DNA of 64,000 nt from an uncultured Pelagibacteraceae bacterium. GTDB lineage: Bacteria > Pseudomonadota > Alphaproteobacteria > Pelagibacterales > Pelagibacteraceae. Made by a program: the position numbers and the translations under genes. The notes under the pieces were generated by a model. It had not been told where the DNA came from. It searched no databases and was given only the letters and a program-made list of their open reading frames with translations. The stretch spans positions 24,883 through 88,882 of the forward strand of contig CACGKZ010000004.1 in assembly GCA_902573835.1 (NCBI GenBank). Reading direction: 5' to 3'. Of the stretch, positions 36,787 to 47,412 are shown piece after piece. Every line of letters starts with the position of its first letter. The first letter of the stretch is position 1.

Positions 36787-37736
36787 TATTTTGAAGCTCT
36801 TTTTAGTCTATCATTTATAGCAATTCCAATTCCTGTATTTGGAATTTTAGTAACATAAATTTTCTTATATCCCTCTTTTTTAATGCTTCTAAAAAACTTA
36901 TATAAGTTTCTAGCAGCCTCATTTAAATTAGATTTTTTACTTAAGTTAAAAGAATTTCTTGTCACAGTGTATTTTTTTCCAAAAGTTATGAATGCATATT
37001 TATCAGGACATTTATTTTTATTTAAATATATAGGTATGCCTGGTGAATAATGTTTTTTTAATGACCCAGGCGATTTTAAAATTGTTTGTTTTGTTAAAAT
37101 TTTTAATTTTATCTTTAAAACATTTTCAATTTGTTTAGGAGTAATTACTCCTGGTCTTAAAATACATGTTTTACCAACTAAATTTAATACAGTTGATTCA
37201 ATTCCGATTTTAGAAATACCGCCATCAATCACTTTAATTTTATTATTAAACTCCTCAAAAACATCTAAAGGTTTTACTGGGCTTACACCAGATGACTTAT
37301 TAGCGCTTGGCATTGCCAAAGGAAACTTAAGTTTTTTTAATAATTTTCTTATTATTTTATTTTTTGGAAATCTTATACCAACAGTTTTCAAATTTGCGCA
37401 AGCCAAAGGTTTAATTTTAGAATTGCTTTTTTTCTTTACAATATAAGTAATTGGCCCCGGACTAAATTTTTTGTAAATTTTAAAAAAATTTTTGTCTAGT
37501 AACACATCCTTTTTAGCGTTACTTAAACTATAATAGTGAATTATAAGGGGATTTTTTTTTAATCTCTTTTTAATCCTAAAAATTTTTTTTATTGCGCTGT
37601 TAGAATATGCATTTCCAGCTAAACCATAAACAGTCTCTGTTGGCACACCAATAATGCCATCTTTTTTGAGAATATTAATTATTTTAATTAAATTCTTCGA
37701 ATTAAATTTGATTATATTTGAATAGAAATTCCTCAT
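36786..37736 (-). CDS. tsaC: threonylcarbamoyl-AMP synthase (Sua5/YwlC type)
   Basis: The 316-residue protein has the YrdC core: GIIGVPTETVYGLAGNA, IKKRLKKNPLIIHY, RFPKN and AMPSANKSSGVSPV. The SPGSLKKHYSPG linker and a C-terminal Sua5 domain follow. It makes threonylcarbamoyl-AMP for the t6A base next to the anticodon of ANN-reading tRNAs. The length with the second domain fits Sua5 rather than the short TsaC. Confidence 0.93.
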   Translation of the reverse strand: MRNFYSNIIKFNSKNLIKIINILKKDGIIGVPTETVYGLAGNAYSNSAIKKIFRIKKRLKKNPLIIHYYSLSNAKKDVLLDKNFFKIYKKFSPGPITYIVKKKSNSKIKPLACANLKTVGIRFPKNKIIRKLLKKLKFPLAMPSANKSSGVSPVKPLDVFEEFNNKIKVIDGGISKIGIESTVLNLVGKTCILRPGVITPKQIENVLKIKLKILTKQTILKSPGSLKKHYSPGIPIYLNKNKCPDKYAFITFGKKYTVTRNSFNLSKKSNLNEAARNLYKFFRSIKKEGYKKIYVTKIPNTGIGIAINDRLKRASK

Positions 37737-37757
37737 AATTTATTTAATATACAATAA

Positions 37758-37982
37758 ATGACTAGTAAAAATATTCCAGCAGATATTAAAGGCAAATCAA
37801 TAAAAGAGACTAAAGAAGAAATCAATAAAATTTTAGATAAAATCGAGAAAGGTGACACAAATCTTGAAAGTCATACCGATGACTATGATAAACTTCTAAA
37901 ATTGAATAAACACATGGATGATCTATTTAAAAAAAAATTAAAAGAGATTAATTCATTGGGTAAAAAAAATGTTAAAAAATAA
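37758..37982 (+). CDS. xseB: exodeoxyribonuclease VII small subunit
   Basis: The 74-residue acidic helical protein has IKETKEEINKILDKIEKGD and LESHTDDYDKLLKLNKHMD, a diverged form of the XseB pattern (L..iv..LE.g...Le.s...ye.G..L...c). It is followed by ispA and dxs, the same order as in E. coli, which supports the call. The large subunit xseA is not in this window. Confidence 0.8.
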   Translation: MTSKNIPADIKGKSIKETKEEINKILDKIEKGDTNLESHTDDYDKLLKLNKHMDDLFKKKLKEINSLGKKNVKK

Positions 37983-38844
37983 ATTAAAATCAAATGCCAA
38001 AAAAATTGATTTATTTTTAAAGAAATATCTAAAAGGTCAAAAAAGAAGTTTACTAATTAATCCAATGAACTATGGCGTTCTTTCTGGAGGAAAAAAAATT
38101 AGATCAAGCGTTATTTTAGCTACTGGAAAATTATATAATCTTAAATCAAACAAATTATTAAATATTTGTGGCGCTGTAGAATGTATTCATTCCTACTCAT
38201 TAATTCATGACGACTTACCTTGTATGGATAATGATAAACTTAGAAGGGGAAAAGCTACTGCTCATATTAAATACGGAGAGTCTACAGCAGTACTAGCGGG
38301 AAATTCTTTATTAACTTTAGCATTTGAAATGATTTCAGACAAAAGGTTTAAAATTAAAGATAAAGATAAAGTTTTACTTTTAAAAAAGTTAGCAGAGTGT
38401 TCCGGCCATACAGGAATAGCAGGAGGTCAAGAATTAGATTTAAAATATGAAAAAAAAAGAAAGAATTTTAAAGACATAATTAATATGCAAAGAAAAAAAA
38501 CAGGAAAATTGTTTAGCTTTTGTTGTTATGCCGCTGGTCAAATCGCTGGCAAAGGTTACAAAGGTAATATTGATTTAATTAAATTAGGAGAGGATATTGG
38601 TTTATTATTTCAATTGGCAGATGATTTTTTAGACGTTAAGGGAAAATCAAAATATACTGGCAAAACAGTCAACAAAGATAAAAAAAAAGGAAAGTCTACA
38701 ATTATTAATTTAGTAGGATATAATTACGCTTTTGAATATGCTATTAACTTAAAAAAAAAGATATTGAGAAAACTTGAAAAAAATGGAAATAAAGCGAATG
38801 ATTTAAAAGATATCGTAAATTTTATTTTAGAAAGAAAATATTAA
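37969..38844 (+). CDS. ispA: (2E,6E)-farnesyl diphosphate synthase
   Basis: The 291-residue protein has the first Asp-rich motif [11 protein letters not shown] with a two-residue insert typical of bacterial FPP synthases. [25 protein letters not shown] and the second motif [12 protein letters not shown] follow. It makes C15 prenyl diphosphate. It overlaps xseB by 14 bases and dxs by one, forming an isoprenoid operon. A longer-chain synthase is at 42503. Confidence 0.93.
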   Translation: MLKNKLKSNAKKIDLFLKKYLKGQKRSLLINPMNYGVLSGGKKIRSSVILATGKLYNLKSNKLLNICGAVECIHSYSLIHDDLPCMDNDKLRRGKATAHIKYGESTAVLAGNSLLTLAFEMISDKRFKIKDKDKVLLLKKLAECSGHTGIAGGQELDLKYEKKRKNFKDIINMQRKKTGKLFSFCCYAAGQIAGKGYKGNIDLIKLGEDIGLLFQLADDFLDVKGKSKYTGKTVNKDKKKGKSTIINLVGYNYAFEYAINLKKKILRKLEKNGNKANDLKDIVNFILERKY

Positions 38845-40763
38845 TGGCGAAATTATTAGATAAAATTAATTATCCTTCAGATCTTAGAAAATTTGAAAAG
38901 AAGGACTTAAAACAAATTTCTGAAGAGCTTAGAACAGAATTAATAGATGTAGTTTCAGAAACGGGTGGTCATTTAGGTGCTGGCCTAGGTGTTGTAGAGT
39001 TAACCATTGCATTGCATTATGTTTTTAATACTCCAAAAGATAAACTAGTTTGGGATGTTAGTCACCAGTGCTATCCTCATAAAATAATAACAGGTAGAAA
39101 AAAAGAAATTAGAACTTTAAGAAAAGGTGGAGGTTTATCAGGCTTCACTAAAAGAGAAGAAAGCGAGTACGATCCATTTGGTGCAGCACATAGTTCAACT
39201 TCAATTTCTTCAACTTTAGGAATGTCAGTTGCAAAGAAACTGTCAAATGACAACAATAACGTTATAGCAGTAATAGGAGACGGTGCTATGAGCGCTGGAA
39301 TGGCCTATGAGGCAATGAATAATGCCGGTGCGTTAAAATCTAAATTAGTTGTAATTTTAAATGACAACAAAATGTCTATCGCCAAACCAGTCGGAGCGAT
39401 GAGTAAATATTTAGCAAAACTATTATCAGGAAAGCTATATTTTAGTTTAAGAGAAACAATTAAATTAATTACCTCAGCATTTTCAAAAAGGTTTAGCCAA
39501 AAAGCTGGGAAAGCAGAAGACTTCTTGAGAGGTATTGTGACAGGAGGCACCTTGTTCAGTGAACTAGGTTTTTACTACATAGGACCAATCGATGGTCATG
39601 ATGTTGATTATTTAGTTCAAATTTTGGAAAATGTAAAAAAGTCTAAACACGAAGGACCAATTTTAATACACGCTATAACTCAAAAGGGAAAAGGTTACAA
39701 ACCAGCCGAAGAGTCTGGAGATAAATATCATGGAGTTTCAAAATTTAATATTTCCACAGGTCAACAAAGTAAATCAAAATCTAATGTGCCCTCATATACA
39801 AAAGTATTCTCAGAAACTTTAATAAAACATGCTGAGAAAGATACTAAAATTATTGGTATTACTGGAGCTATGCCTTCTGGCACCGGTCTTAATTTATTTG
39901 AAAAAAAATTTCCTGATAGAATGTTCGATGTAGGTATAGCTGAGCAGCATGCAGTAACATTTGCTGCTGGTTTAGCTACAGAAGGATATAAGCCCTATGC
40001 TGCTATTTATTCAACATTTTTACAACGAGCTTATGATCAAGTTGTGCATGATGTTGCTTTGCAATCTCTTCCAGTAAGATTTGCAATAGATAGAGCAGGA
40101 TTAGTGGGAGCAGATGGACCTACGCATGCTGGCTCTTTCGATATTACCTACCTATCTACATTACCAAATTTCGTTGTGATGGCTGCAAGTGATGAGTCAG
40201 AACTGGTAAAAATGATAAATACTTCAGTTCACATTAATGACAGACCGTCTGCTTTTAGATATCCAAGAGGAAATGGTATTGGAATTGAGTTACCAGGAAT
40301 AGATGAAATGTTGGAAATAGGTAAAGGAAAAATAGTTTGTGAAGGAAAACAAGCTGCAATATTAAATTTTGGAGCCAGGTTAGACGAATGTAAAAAAGCT
40401 AAAGATATTTTAGATAAAAAAGGAATTAAAATATCAATAATGGATGCAAGATTTGCTAAACCATTAGATGAAAAGTTAATTCTAGAGATGGCTTCGAACC
40501 ATGAATTAATTTTAACAATAGAGGAAGGCTCAATAGGAGGTTTTGGTTCTCACGTTATGAAACTTCTTTCAGATAGAGGCGTATTTGACAAAGGACTTAA
40601 ATTCAGATCAATGTTTTTACCAGATATTTTCATCGACCAAGATACTCCTGAAAAAATGTACGAGAAAGCTGGTTTAAACTTTAATTCTATTGTTGAAAAA
40701 ATTGAAGAAGGACTTAAATCTAATATTATATTTGCAAAAAATAAAAATAAATTATCAAATTAA
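38844..40763 (+). CDS. dxs: 1-deoxy-D-xylulose-5-phosphate synthase
   Basis: The 639-residue ThDP enzyme has [30 protein letters not shown], the ThDP motif [20 protein letters not shown], and [15 protein letters not shown] with [17 protein letters not shown]. It makes DXP, the first step of the MEP isoprenoid route. Isoprenoids supply quinones, undecaprenyl carriers and the retinal of the proteorhodopsin at 60222. Confidence 0.97.
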   Translation: MAKLLDKINYPSDLRKFEKKDLKQISEELRTELIDVVSETGGHLGAGLGVVELTIALHYVFNTPKDKLVWDVSHQCYPHKIITGRKKEIRTLRKGGGLSGFTKREESEYDPFGAAHSSTSISSTLGMSVAKKLSNDNNNVIAVIGDGAMSAGMAYEAMNNAGALKSKLVVILNDNKMSIAKPVGAMSKYLAKLLSGKLYFSLRETIKLITSAFSKRFSQKAGKAEDFLRGIVTGGTLFSELGFYYIGPIDGHDVDYLVQILENVKKSKHEGPILIHAITQKGKGYKPAEESGDKYHGVSKFNISTGQQSKSKSNVPSYTKVFSETLIKHAEKDTKIIGITGAMPSGTGLNLFEKKFPDRMFDVGIAEQHAVTFAAGLATEGYKPYAAIYSTFLQRAYDQVVHDVALQSLPVRFAIDRAGLVGADGPTHAGSFDITYLSTLPNFVVMAASDESELVKMINTSVHINDRPSAFRYPRGNGIGIELPGIDEMLEIGKGKIVCEGKQAAILNFGARLDECKKAKDILDKKGIKISIMDARFAKPLDEKLILEMASNHELILTIEEGSIGGFGSHVMKLLSDRGVFDKGLKFRSMFLPDIFIDQDTPEKMYEKAGLNFNSIVEKIEEGLKSNIIFAKNKNKLSN

Positions 40764-41842
40764 CTGCATTGAGCTTTATTCATCATATACTGATCTAATA
40801 TAACACATGCCAGCATAGCCTCACCAATAGGCACAGCTCTAATTCCTACACATGGGTCATGTCTGCCTTTAACAGAAATTTTAGTATTTTTTCCTTTTTT
40901 ATTTATAGTTTCCCTACTATTTAATATTGAAGAAGTAGGTTTCACCGCAAATGATGCAATAATTTCTTGACCTGATGAAATGCCACCTAAAATTCCTCCA
41001 GCTTTATTACTTTTAAAACTAATTTTTCCTACACCACCTCGAATTTCATCAGAATTTTCCTCTCCAGTTAAGTATGCAGACCCCATTCCTGCTCCAATAT
41101 TAACTCCTTTAACTGCGTTAATACTCATAAGTGCTGAAGCTATATCTGCATCTAACTTAGAGTATATTGGAGCACCTAATCCAACCGGAACACCTTTCGC
41201 TCTAAGCTCTATTATGGCTCCGCACGATGAACCTGACTTTCTTATTCCCAATAAATATTTTTCCCATAATTTTACTGATGATTTATCTGGACAAAAGAAC
41301 GGATTTTTTCTTATTTCTTTATCATTCCACCTTGAAGTATTGCATCCCATTATACCTAATTGAGTGACAGCTCCAATTATACTAAATTTTTTCCCAATTA
41401 TTTTTTTGAGAACAATTTTTGCTACTGCTCCCGCGGCCACTCTACTCGCGGTTTCCCTAGCAGATTGACGACCACCACCTCTATAGTCTCTTATTCCGTA
41501 TTTTTTAAAATAAGTAAAATCAGCATGTCCTGGCCTAAACTTGTCTTTGATAGATTCATAATCTCTAGATCTTTTGTCTTCATTATAAATAATCATTGAA
41601 ATGGGTGTTCCCGTAGTCTTCCCTTGAAAGACTCCAGATAAAATAGAAACTTTGTCGCTCTCTTTCCTTTGAGTTGTAAATTTTGACTGTCCAGGCCTTC
41701 TCTTGTCCATGTCTTTTTGAATCTCTTTCTCAGAAATAGGGATATTTGGCGGACACCCATCAACTATACAGCCTATAGCTGGCCCGTGAGACTCCCCCCA
41801 TGTAGTGAACCTAAAAATTTTTCCAAAAGTATTAAAAGACAT
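40760..41842 (-). CDS. aroC: chorismate synthase
   Basis: The 360-residue protein has [52 protein letters not shown] and [19 protein letters not shown], the family's FMN and substrate segments. It makes chorismate from EPSP. It converges on dxs, overlapping by 4 bases, and faces pdxH across a 34-base gap. Confidence 0.97.
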   Translation of the reverse strand: MSFNTFGKIFRFTTWGESHGPAIGCIVDGCPPNIPISEKEIQKDMDKRRPGQSKFTTQRKESDKVSILSGVFQGKTTGTPISMIIYNEDKRSRDYESIKDKFRPGHADFTYFKKYGIRDYRGGGRQSARETASRVAAGAVAKIVLKKIIGKKFSIIGAVTQLGIMGCNTSRWNDKEIRKNPFFCPDKSSVKLWEKYLLGIRKSGSSCGAIIELRAKGVPVGLGAPIYSKLDADIASALMSINAVKGVNIGAGMGSAYLTGEENSDEIRGGVGKISFKSNKAGGILGGISSGQEIIASFAVKPTSSILNSRETINKKGKNTKISVKGRHDPCVGIRAVPIGEAMLACVILDQYMMNKAQCS

Positions 41843-41876
41843 AGTTATTTAATGTATAAATTATTTTAAATAAATT

Positions 41877-42506
41877 ATGAATCAAAATAATGGCAAAAAT
41901 TCACTTGGTTTGGATAAGTGCTTTGAAGAAACCAATAATCCAATAGAATTATTCAAAAAATGGTTCGCTAAAGCCGAAGAGACTGAAATAAACGACCCAA
42001 ATGCTGTAGCAGTAGCCACAGTAGATAAGAATAGCCAGCCCAGTGTAAGAATGGTCTTGCTCAAAGGATTAAGCGATAAAGGATTTGTTTTTTATACAAA
42101 TTTTAATAGCAAAAAGGGGATTGATTTAAAAATTAACAAAAAATCTTCTATGTGCTTTCATTGGAAAAGTATTAGAAGACAAGTAAGAATAGTTGGAAAA
42201 GTTGAAAAAGTTACAGATAAAGAAGCGGATGATTATTATAACTCAAGACCATATAAAAATAAAATTGGTGCATGGGCCTCCTCTCAGTCTGAAATTTTAG
42301 ACAAAAGAGAAGATTTTATAAAAAAAATAGATACCTATGAAAAAAAATATCCCTCAAACAAAGTGCCTAGGCCTCCGCATTGGTCTGGATGGAGACTAAT
42401 GCCTTCTCAAATTGAATTCTGGTTAGATGGAGAGGGCCGAATACATGAAAGACTAAATTATAAAAAAGAAAACGGAAGTTGGAAGAAAGAACTCTTATAT
42501 CCTTAA
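41877..42506 (+). CDS. pdxH: pyridoxamine 5'-phosphate oxidase
   Basis: The 209-residue flavoprotein has PNAVAVATVDKNSQPSVRMV, VFYTNFNSKKG, RQVRIVGKVEKV and the C-terminal PPHWSGWRLMPSQIEFW and RIHERLNY, all standard PdxH segments. It oxidises pyridoxamine or pyridoxine phosphate to PLP with FMN. It converges on ispB with a 4-base overlap. Confidence 0.96.
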   Translation: MNQNNGKNSLGLDKCFEETNNPIELFKKWFAKAEETEINDPNAVAVATVDKNSQPSVRMVLLKGLSDKGFVFYTNFNSKKGIDLKINKKSSMCFHWKSIRRQVRIVGKVEKVTDKEADDYYNSRPYKNKIGAWASSQSEILDKREDFIKKIDTYEKKYPSNKVPRPPHWSGWRLMPSQIEFWLDGEGRIHERLNYKKENGSWKKELLYP

Positions 42507-43516
42507 AAAGACCTATTTAAACTAAAACTTGATAAGTTTTGTAATATATTTTTTTCTCTACTATTAGGAAAAATAGCTAAAGCGTCTCTTGATACATTTA
42601 CAAAATACTCTGCTCTTTTTAAACTTTCTTCAACAGCTTTATATTTATTAATAAGCGATAATACTTCACTAAAATCATCCTCAGTTCTTTTTTCTTTTTT
42701 AAATATTTCTTTTAAAAAATTTCTTTCTTCTTCATTAGCTCTTTGAAAAATTATTATTAATGGTAAAGTAGTTTTACCTTCATAAAAATCTTTTCCAACT
42801 TCTTTTCCAAACAAAATTTCCTTTGCAAAATAATCTAAAGCGTCATCAGCAATTTGGAAAGCTAAACCAAGATTTTTCCCATAAGAAGCTAAAGCCTCTT
42901 TTTCCTTTAAACCAAGCTTACCTAAACAAGCACCTGTTTTAGTTGCCGCAGAAAATAAAGCAGCCGTTTTCAAATTGATAATTTTTGTATAAGTTTCCTC
43001 TAAAAGATCTGCCTCACCTTTATGCTGTAATTGTAAAACTTCTCCTTGTGCAATTTTTGAGGAAGTAGAAGATAATAATTTTAATATTTCTAAGTCTCCA
43101 TCATCAACCATAATTTCGAAACATCTGCTCAATAGATAATCTCCAGTTAAAATTGAGGATTGATTACCCCAAATATTGTTTGTCGTTTTATTTCCTCTTC
43201 TTAAATTACTTTCATCAATTACGTCGTCATGCAACAAAGTTGCTGAATGAATTAATTCAACACAACTGGCAAAATTTATATCTCTATCTCCCAAATCATA
43301 ACCAGCTAATTTTGCTGATCCTAAAGTTAAAAGAGCCCTCAATCTTTTTCCTCCAGAATTTAAATGATGTTTTGTCATTTTCTGAATGAGGTCAACTTTG
43401 CTTTCTAGCTTGAAACTAATTAATTCTTCGACTTTACCTAGTTTGTTGGCTACTAAATTTCTTAAATCAAGATAAGCAGAATTAGCCGAATTTTTAAGAG
43501 GTATTACTGATCCCAT
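42503..43516 (-). CDS. ispB: long-chain polyprenyl diphosphate synthase
   Basis: The 337-residue protein has GGKRLRALLTLGSAKLAG, the first motif LLHDDVIDESNLRRGNKTTN (DDxxD without insert), QIADDALDYFA and KVGKDFYEGKTTLP-like GKEVGKDFYEGKTTLPL. A small side chain pattern before DDVID fits long products, such as the quinone tail. Chain length cannot be fixed from sequence by eye. Confidence 0.9.
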   Translation of the reverse strand: MGSVIPLKNSANSAYLDLRNLVANKLGKVEELISFKLESKVDLIQKMTKHHLNSGGKRLRALLTLGSAKLAGYDLGDRDINFASCVELIHSATLLHDDVIDESNLRRGNKTTNNIWGNQSSILTGDYLLSRCFEIMVDDGDLEILKLLSSTSSKIAQGEVLQLQHKGEADLLEETYTKIINLKTAALFSAATKTGACLGKLGLKEKEALASYGKNLGLAFQIADDALDYFAKEILFGKEVGKDFYEGKTTLPLIIIFQRANEEERNFLKEIFKKEKRTEDDFSEVLSLINKYKAVEESLKRAEYFVNVSRDALAIFPNSREKNILQNLSSFSLNRSF

Positions 43517-43658
43517 TTAACTTTATTACATAACCCAACAGAAATGTAATATCCTTATTTAAAACCAGTTGCCGCACCTTCAATTCAACTAGGAGTAGCG
43601 TAATAATTGATTAAAATTTTTTATAGTATTGATATAAGTAAAATATTAATACTCATTT
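43517..43658. other. 142-base intergenic gap
   Basis: This AT-rich divergent region lies between ispB (minus) and the S49 peptidase (plus). It must hold promoters for both. I see no tRNA, small RNA fold or repeat in it, and no open frame worth calling. Confidence 0.5.
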
Positions 43659-44471
43659 ATGTTTTCATTATTTAAAAAAAAAATTGTTATACCCCATGTC
43701 AGAATGACCGGAGTGATAGGATCTGTAGGAAGATTTAAGCAAGGGATAGATCTAGCAAATCAGCAGGAAATCCTCAAAAAAGCATTCTCTTACAAAAAAG
43801 CAAAAACTGTAGCGATCTCAATTAATTCACCAGGAGGTTCACCAGTTCAATCACATTTGATTTATAGTTATATCAGACAATTAGCTAAAAAAAACAAAAC
43901 AAAAGTTATTATATTTGCTGAAGATGTAGCTGCATCAGGTGGTTATTTCATTGCATGCGCCGGAGATGAAATCTACGCTAATTCAAGTTCTATAATTGGG
44001 TCTATTGGTGTGATATCAGCATCTTTTGGTTTCAAAGATCTAATTAAAAAGATTGGAGTTGAAAGAAGAATTTATACAGCAGGTAAAAATAAAAGCACTT
44101 TAGATCCATTTGTAGAAGAGAAACAAGAGGATGTCGAAAGATTGAAAAAAATACAACTTGACTTGCATTCAGACTTTATAAAAATTGTAAAAGAAAGCAG
44201 GGGAGACAAAATTAAAGATCCAGAAAAAAATAATATATTTACCGGTGAATTTTGGGCAGGATCAGTAGCACTCAAGCTTGGATTGATTGATGGAATAGGA
44301 AATGCAGATCAAGTATTAAGAGAAAAATTCGGAGATAAAGTTATTATTAAAAAATTTGAAAAACAAAAAGGATTTTTAGCAAAAAAGTTATCTTCTTCAA
44401 TAGATAATCAAATTGAAAGAGTTTTGGAAAATCTCGAAGAAAAAAGTTTATGGCAAAGATTTGGCTTATAA
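43659..44471 (+). CDS. S49 family serine peptidase (SppA/SohB-like)
   Basis: The 270-residue protein has SINSPGGSPVQSHLIY, then AEDVAASGGYFIACAGDEI with nucleophile Ser93. IIGSIGVIS and the catalytic-Lys region TAGKNKSTLDPF (about Lys145) follow. The family degrades signal peptides or membrane proteins. It lacks the duplicated N-terminal domain of E. coli SppA and has no clear signal sequence or membrane span at its N-terminus, so its location is uncertain. Confidence 0.9.
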   Translation: MFSLFKKKIVIPHVRMTGVIGSVGRFKQGIDLANQQEILKKAFSYKKAKTVAISINSPGGSPVQSHLIYSYIRQLAKKNKTKVIIFAEDVAASGGYFIACAGDEIYANSSSIIGSIGVISASFGFKDLIKKIGVERRIYTAGKNKSTLDPFVEEKQEDVERLKKIQLDLHSDFIKIVKESRGDKIKDPEKNNIFTGEFWAGSVALKLGLIDGIGNADQVLREKFGDKVIIKKFEKQKGFLAKKLSSSIDNQIERVLENLEEKSLWQRFGL

Positions 44472-45350
44472 ATGCTAAAAAAGAAAAAATACGATAGTTC
44501 TACAGGACAGACATTTCAAGAAATAATAATGAGTCTGCAAAAGTTCTGGGGCAAATATGGATGTGTATTGCTTCAACCCTATGATTTAGAAGTCGGGGCG
44601 GGAACTTTTCATCCTGCTACTACGTTAAGATCTTTGGGTCCTAATCCATGGAAAGCTGCTTACGTCCAACCTTCAAGACGACCTACCGATGGACGTTACG
44701 GAGAAAATCCAAATAGATTACAACATTATTATCAATTTCAAGTAATCATAAAACCTTCGCCAAAAAATATAAAAAATATTTATTTGAAAAGTTTATCAGC
44801 AATCGGAATAGATGTAAAAAAACACGACATAAGATTTGTAGAAGATGATTGGGAAAGTCCTACTCTAGGAGCTGCTGGGTTAGGATGGGAGGTTTGGTGT
44901 GATGGCATGGAAATAACTCAATTTACTTATTTTCAGCAAATGACCGGCATAGACTGCAAACCTGTTCCAGTTGAACTTACATATGGTTTAGAAAGATTGT
45001 GTATGTTTGTGCAAGGAAAGAAAAATGTATTTGACATTGAATGGAATAGAGAGGGAGTTAAATATAAAGATGTTTTTCATCAATCAGAAAAAGAATTTTC
45101 AGCATATAATTTTGAATATGCAGATACTAAAATTTTACTATCAAATTTTGAGCATGCCGAGAAAGAATGTAAATCTCTTTTAGACAAAAAACTTGCTCTT
45201 CCAGCATATGACCAATGTTTAAAAGCTAGTCATATTTTTAATTTACTAGATGCTAGGGGAGTGATAGGAGTAGCAGAAAGAGCAAACTACATTGACAGAA
45301 TAAGAGAATTATCTAAAGGATCCGGAAAATTATGGCTAGAAAGTCAGTAA
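44472..45350 (+). CDS. glyQ: glycyl-tRNA synthetase alpha subunit
   Basis: The 292-residue protein has [20 protein letters not shown], the motif [16 protein letters not shown] and [20 protein letters not shown], then [12 protein letters not shown]. This is the catalytic subunit of the bacterial alpha2beta2 GlyRS. It is followed 4 bases later by glyS. Confidence 0.98.
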   Translation: MLKKKKYDSSTGQTFQEIIMSLQKFWGKYGCVLLQPYDLEVGAGTFHPATTLRSLGPNPWKAAYVQPSRRPTDGRYGENPNRLQHYYQFQVIIKPSPKNIKNIYLKSLSAIGIDVKKHDIRFVEDDWESPTLGAAGLGWEVWCDGMEITQFTYFQQMTGIDCKPVPVELTYGLERLCMFVQGKKNVFDIEWNREGVKYKDVFHQSEKEFSAYNFEYADTKILLSNFEHAEKECKSLLDKKLALPAYDQCLKASHIFNLLDARGVIGVAERANYIDRIRELSKGSGKLWLESQ

Positions 45351-45354
45351 CATT

Positions 45355-47412
45355 ATGTCAGAATTTATATTAGAGCTTTATAGTGAAGAGATACCGCCTA
45401 ATTTACAAATTAATGCAAGGAATGATTTAGAAACAAAATTTAAAAGCTCTTTAATTGAGGAAAACTTAAAATTTGGATCTTTAAAAGCTTTTTCATGTCC
45501 AACAAGACTCACAATATTTCTCAAAGATTTTGCGGAAAAAATTAAAATTCCCTCCAAAGAGATAAGAGGTCCAAAAGTTGGTGTCATGGAAGATGTTATA
45601 AATAATTTTTTAAAAGCAAATAACTCATCTCGAAAAGATCTTATGGAAAAGCAGAATGATAAAGGAAAATTTTATTATATTAAAACTAAAAGCAAGGAAG
45701 TTTTAACTTCAGAAGTGTTAAAAAAAATAGTTGTAAATAGTATAGCTTCAATAAAATGGAAAAAATCAATGAGGTGGTCTGATACAGACTTATTATGGGG
45801 AAGACCTCTTAGATCTATTTTAGCTATATATAATACAGAAATACTTGCTTTCAGCTATGGTCACTTAAGAGCTAGCGACTGTACTGTAATAGAAAAAGAC
45901 CTCGATACTAAAGTTGTTAAAGTGAAAACTGTTAAAGATTATCAAAAATTATTATTAAATAATAATATAATACTTAACCATGAAGAAAGAGAGCAAAAGA
46001 TAATCAAAAAATTTGAAAGTTTTTATAAAGTTAAAAATTTTAAGAATCTTTATGACCTTAAACTTTTAAAAGAGGTAACCAATATCGTAGAAGACCCTCA
46101 AGTACTATTAATTGATTTTGACAAAAAATATTTAGAATTACCAAAAGAAATTATTATTTCCACATTACAAAATCATCAAAGATATTTTCCTATTATAGAT
46201 AAAAAAGACGAAATCACTAACTTCTTTTTAGTAGTTACAAATAAAAAAGATACAAATAATCTTATTAAGGATGGAAACAAAAGAGTAGTAGAGGCTAGAT
46301 TAGCAGATGCCAAATTCTTTTGGGATAAAGATAAATCAAAAAATTTAATTAAACAAATTGCAAAACTTAAAGATGTAAAATTTTATGAAGGACTTGGTTC
46401 TGTTTATGATAAAACTCAGAGATTAAGAAAATTGAGCGGTATGTTGGCTGATGAGTTTAACTTAAATAAGGAGAAAGCAGAGATAGCAGCATCCATCTCT
46501 AAATCTGATTTATGTTCGGACTTGGTAAATGAATATCCTGATCTACAAGGACTCTTGGGAAAGTATTTTGCTTTAAGCCAAGGTTTTGAGGAGGATGTAT
46601 CAAATGCAGTAAGTGATCATTATCTTCCATTAGGAAATAATTCTATGACTTCTAAAAAACCAATCAGTTATATTGTTGCGATCGCAGATAAAATTGATAC
46701 CTTAGTTGGATTTTTTCTAATTAATGAAAAACCAACTAGTTCAAAAGATCCTTTTGCTTTAAGAAGATCGGCAATCGGATTATTGCGAACTATTATTGAT
46801 AATAAATTAAATTTAAAACTCAGAAATTTAATAAGTTACAATATTAAATTACTTGAGGAACAAGGGGTAAGAAAGACTAATGAAAATTCTGAAAATGAAA
46901 TATTAAATTTTCTCAAGGAAAGAATGAAAAATATTTTAAAAGACAAAAATATAAAAAACGATATTATTGAAGCATCTATAAGTTCATACTTTAGCGACAA
47001 TTATTTTGACCTCTACAAAAAAAACACTTTAATGAATAAATACATAAATAAAGAAGCTGGAATTAATGCAATTAGTTCTTACAAAAGAGCATTTAATATT
47101 GTGGAAAGCGCAAAAGAAAATTTATCAGGTAGACCAGATGCTGTTTTATTTAGAAAGGATGAAGAAAAACACTTATTTGAAAAGCTTAATGAGATTCGAA
47201 AATCTTTTACAGTAAATGAACAAGATAAAGATTATGAAAAATTACTTTTAAGCCTATCAGAAGTTAAGATATTCACTGATAAATTTTTTGATAATGTTAT
47301 TGTAAATGATGACAATAATGATATTAAAAATAATAGGCTAGAGTTATTAAAAATGTTTTGTAATACTTTTAACAATTTTATTAACTTTTCTAAACTAGAA
47401 GGAATATCGTGA
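45355..47412 (+). CDS. glyS: glycyl-tRNA synthetase beta subunit
   Basis: The 685-residue protein begins EFILELYSEEIPPNLQINAR and has RWSDTDLLWGRPLRSILAI, the HD-like region (SKSDLCSDLVNEYPDLQG) and KDPFALRRSAIGLLR. A C-terminal anticodon-binding DALR-like region completes it. It binds tRNA for GlyQ. The stop overlaps the GTG start of ppdK. Confidence 0.97.
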   Translation: MSEFILELYSEEIPPNLQINARNDLETKFKSSLIEENLKFGSLKAFSCPTRLTIFLKDFAEKIKIPSKEIRGPKVGVMEDVINNFLKANNSSRKDLMEKQNDKGKFYYIKTKSKEVLTSEVLKKIVVNSIASIKWKKSMRWSDTDLLWGRPLRSILAIYNTEILAFSYGHLRASDCTVIEKDLDTKVVKVKTVKDYQKLLLNNNIILNHEEREQKIIKKFESFYKVKNFKNLYDLKLLKEVTNIVEDPQVLLIDFDKKYLELPKEIIISTLQNHQRYFPIIDKKDEITNFFLVVTNKKDTNNLIKDGNKRVVEARLADAKFFWDKDKSKNLIKQIAKLKDVKFYEGLGSVYDKTQRLRKLSGMLADEFNLNKEKAEIAASISKSDLCSDLVNEYPDLQGLLGKYFALSQGFEEDVSNAVSDHYLPLGNNSMTSKKPISYIVAIADKIDTLVGFFLINEKPTSSKDPFALRRSAIGLLRTIIDNKLNLKLRNLISYNIKLLEEQGVRKTNENSENEILNFLKERMKNILKDKNIKNDIIEASISSYFSDNYFDLYKKNTLMNKYINKEAGINAISSYKRAFNIVESAKENLSGRPDAVLFRKDEEKHLFEKLNEIRKSFTVNEQDKDYEKLLLSLSEVKIFTDKFFDNVIVNDDNNDIKNNRLELLKMFCNTFNNFINFSKLEGIS

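Noticed and set aside
40980..41363. 127-codon plus-strand frame inside aroC
   Set aside because: Antisense shadow of a strongly conserved gene; no family match and no start signal.
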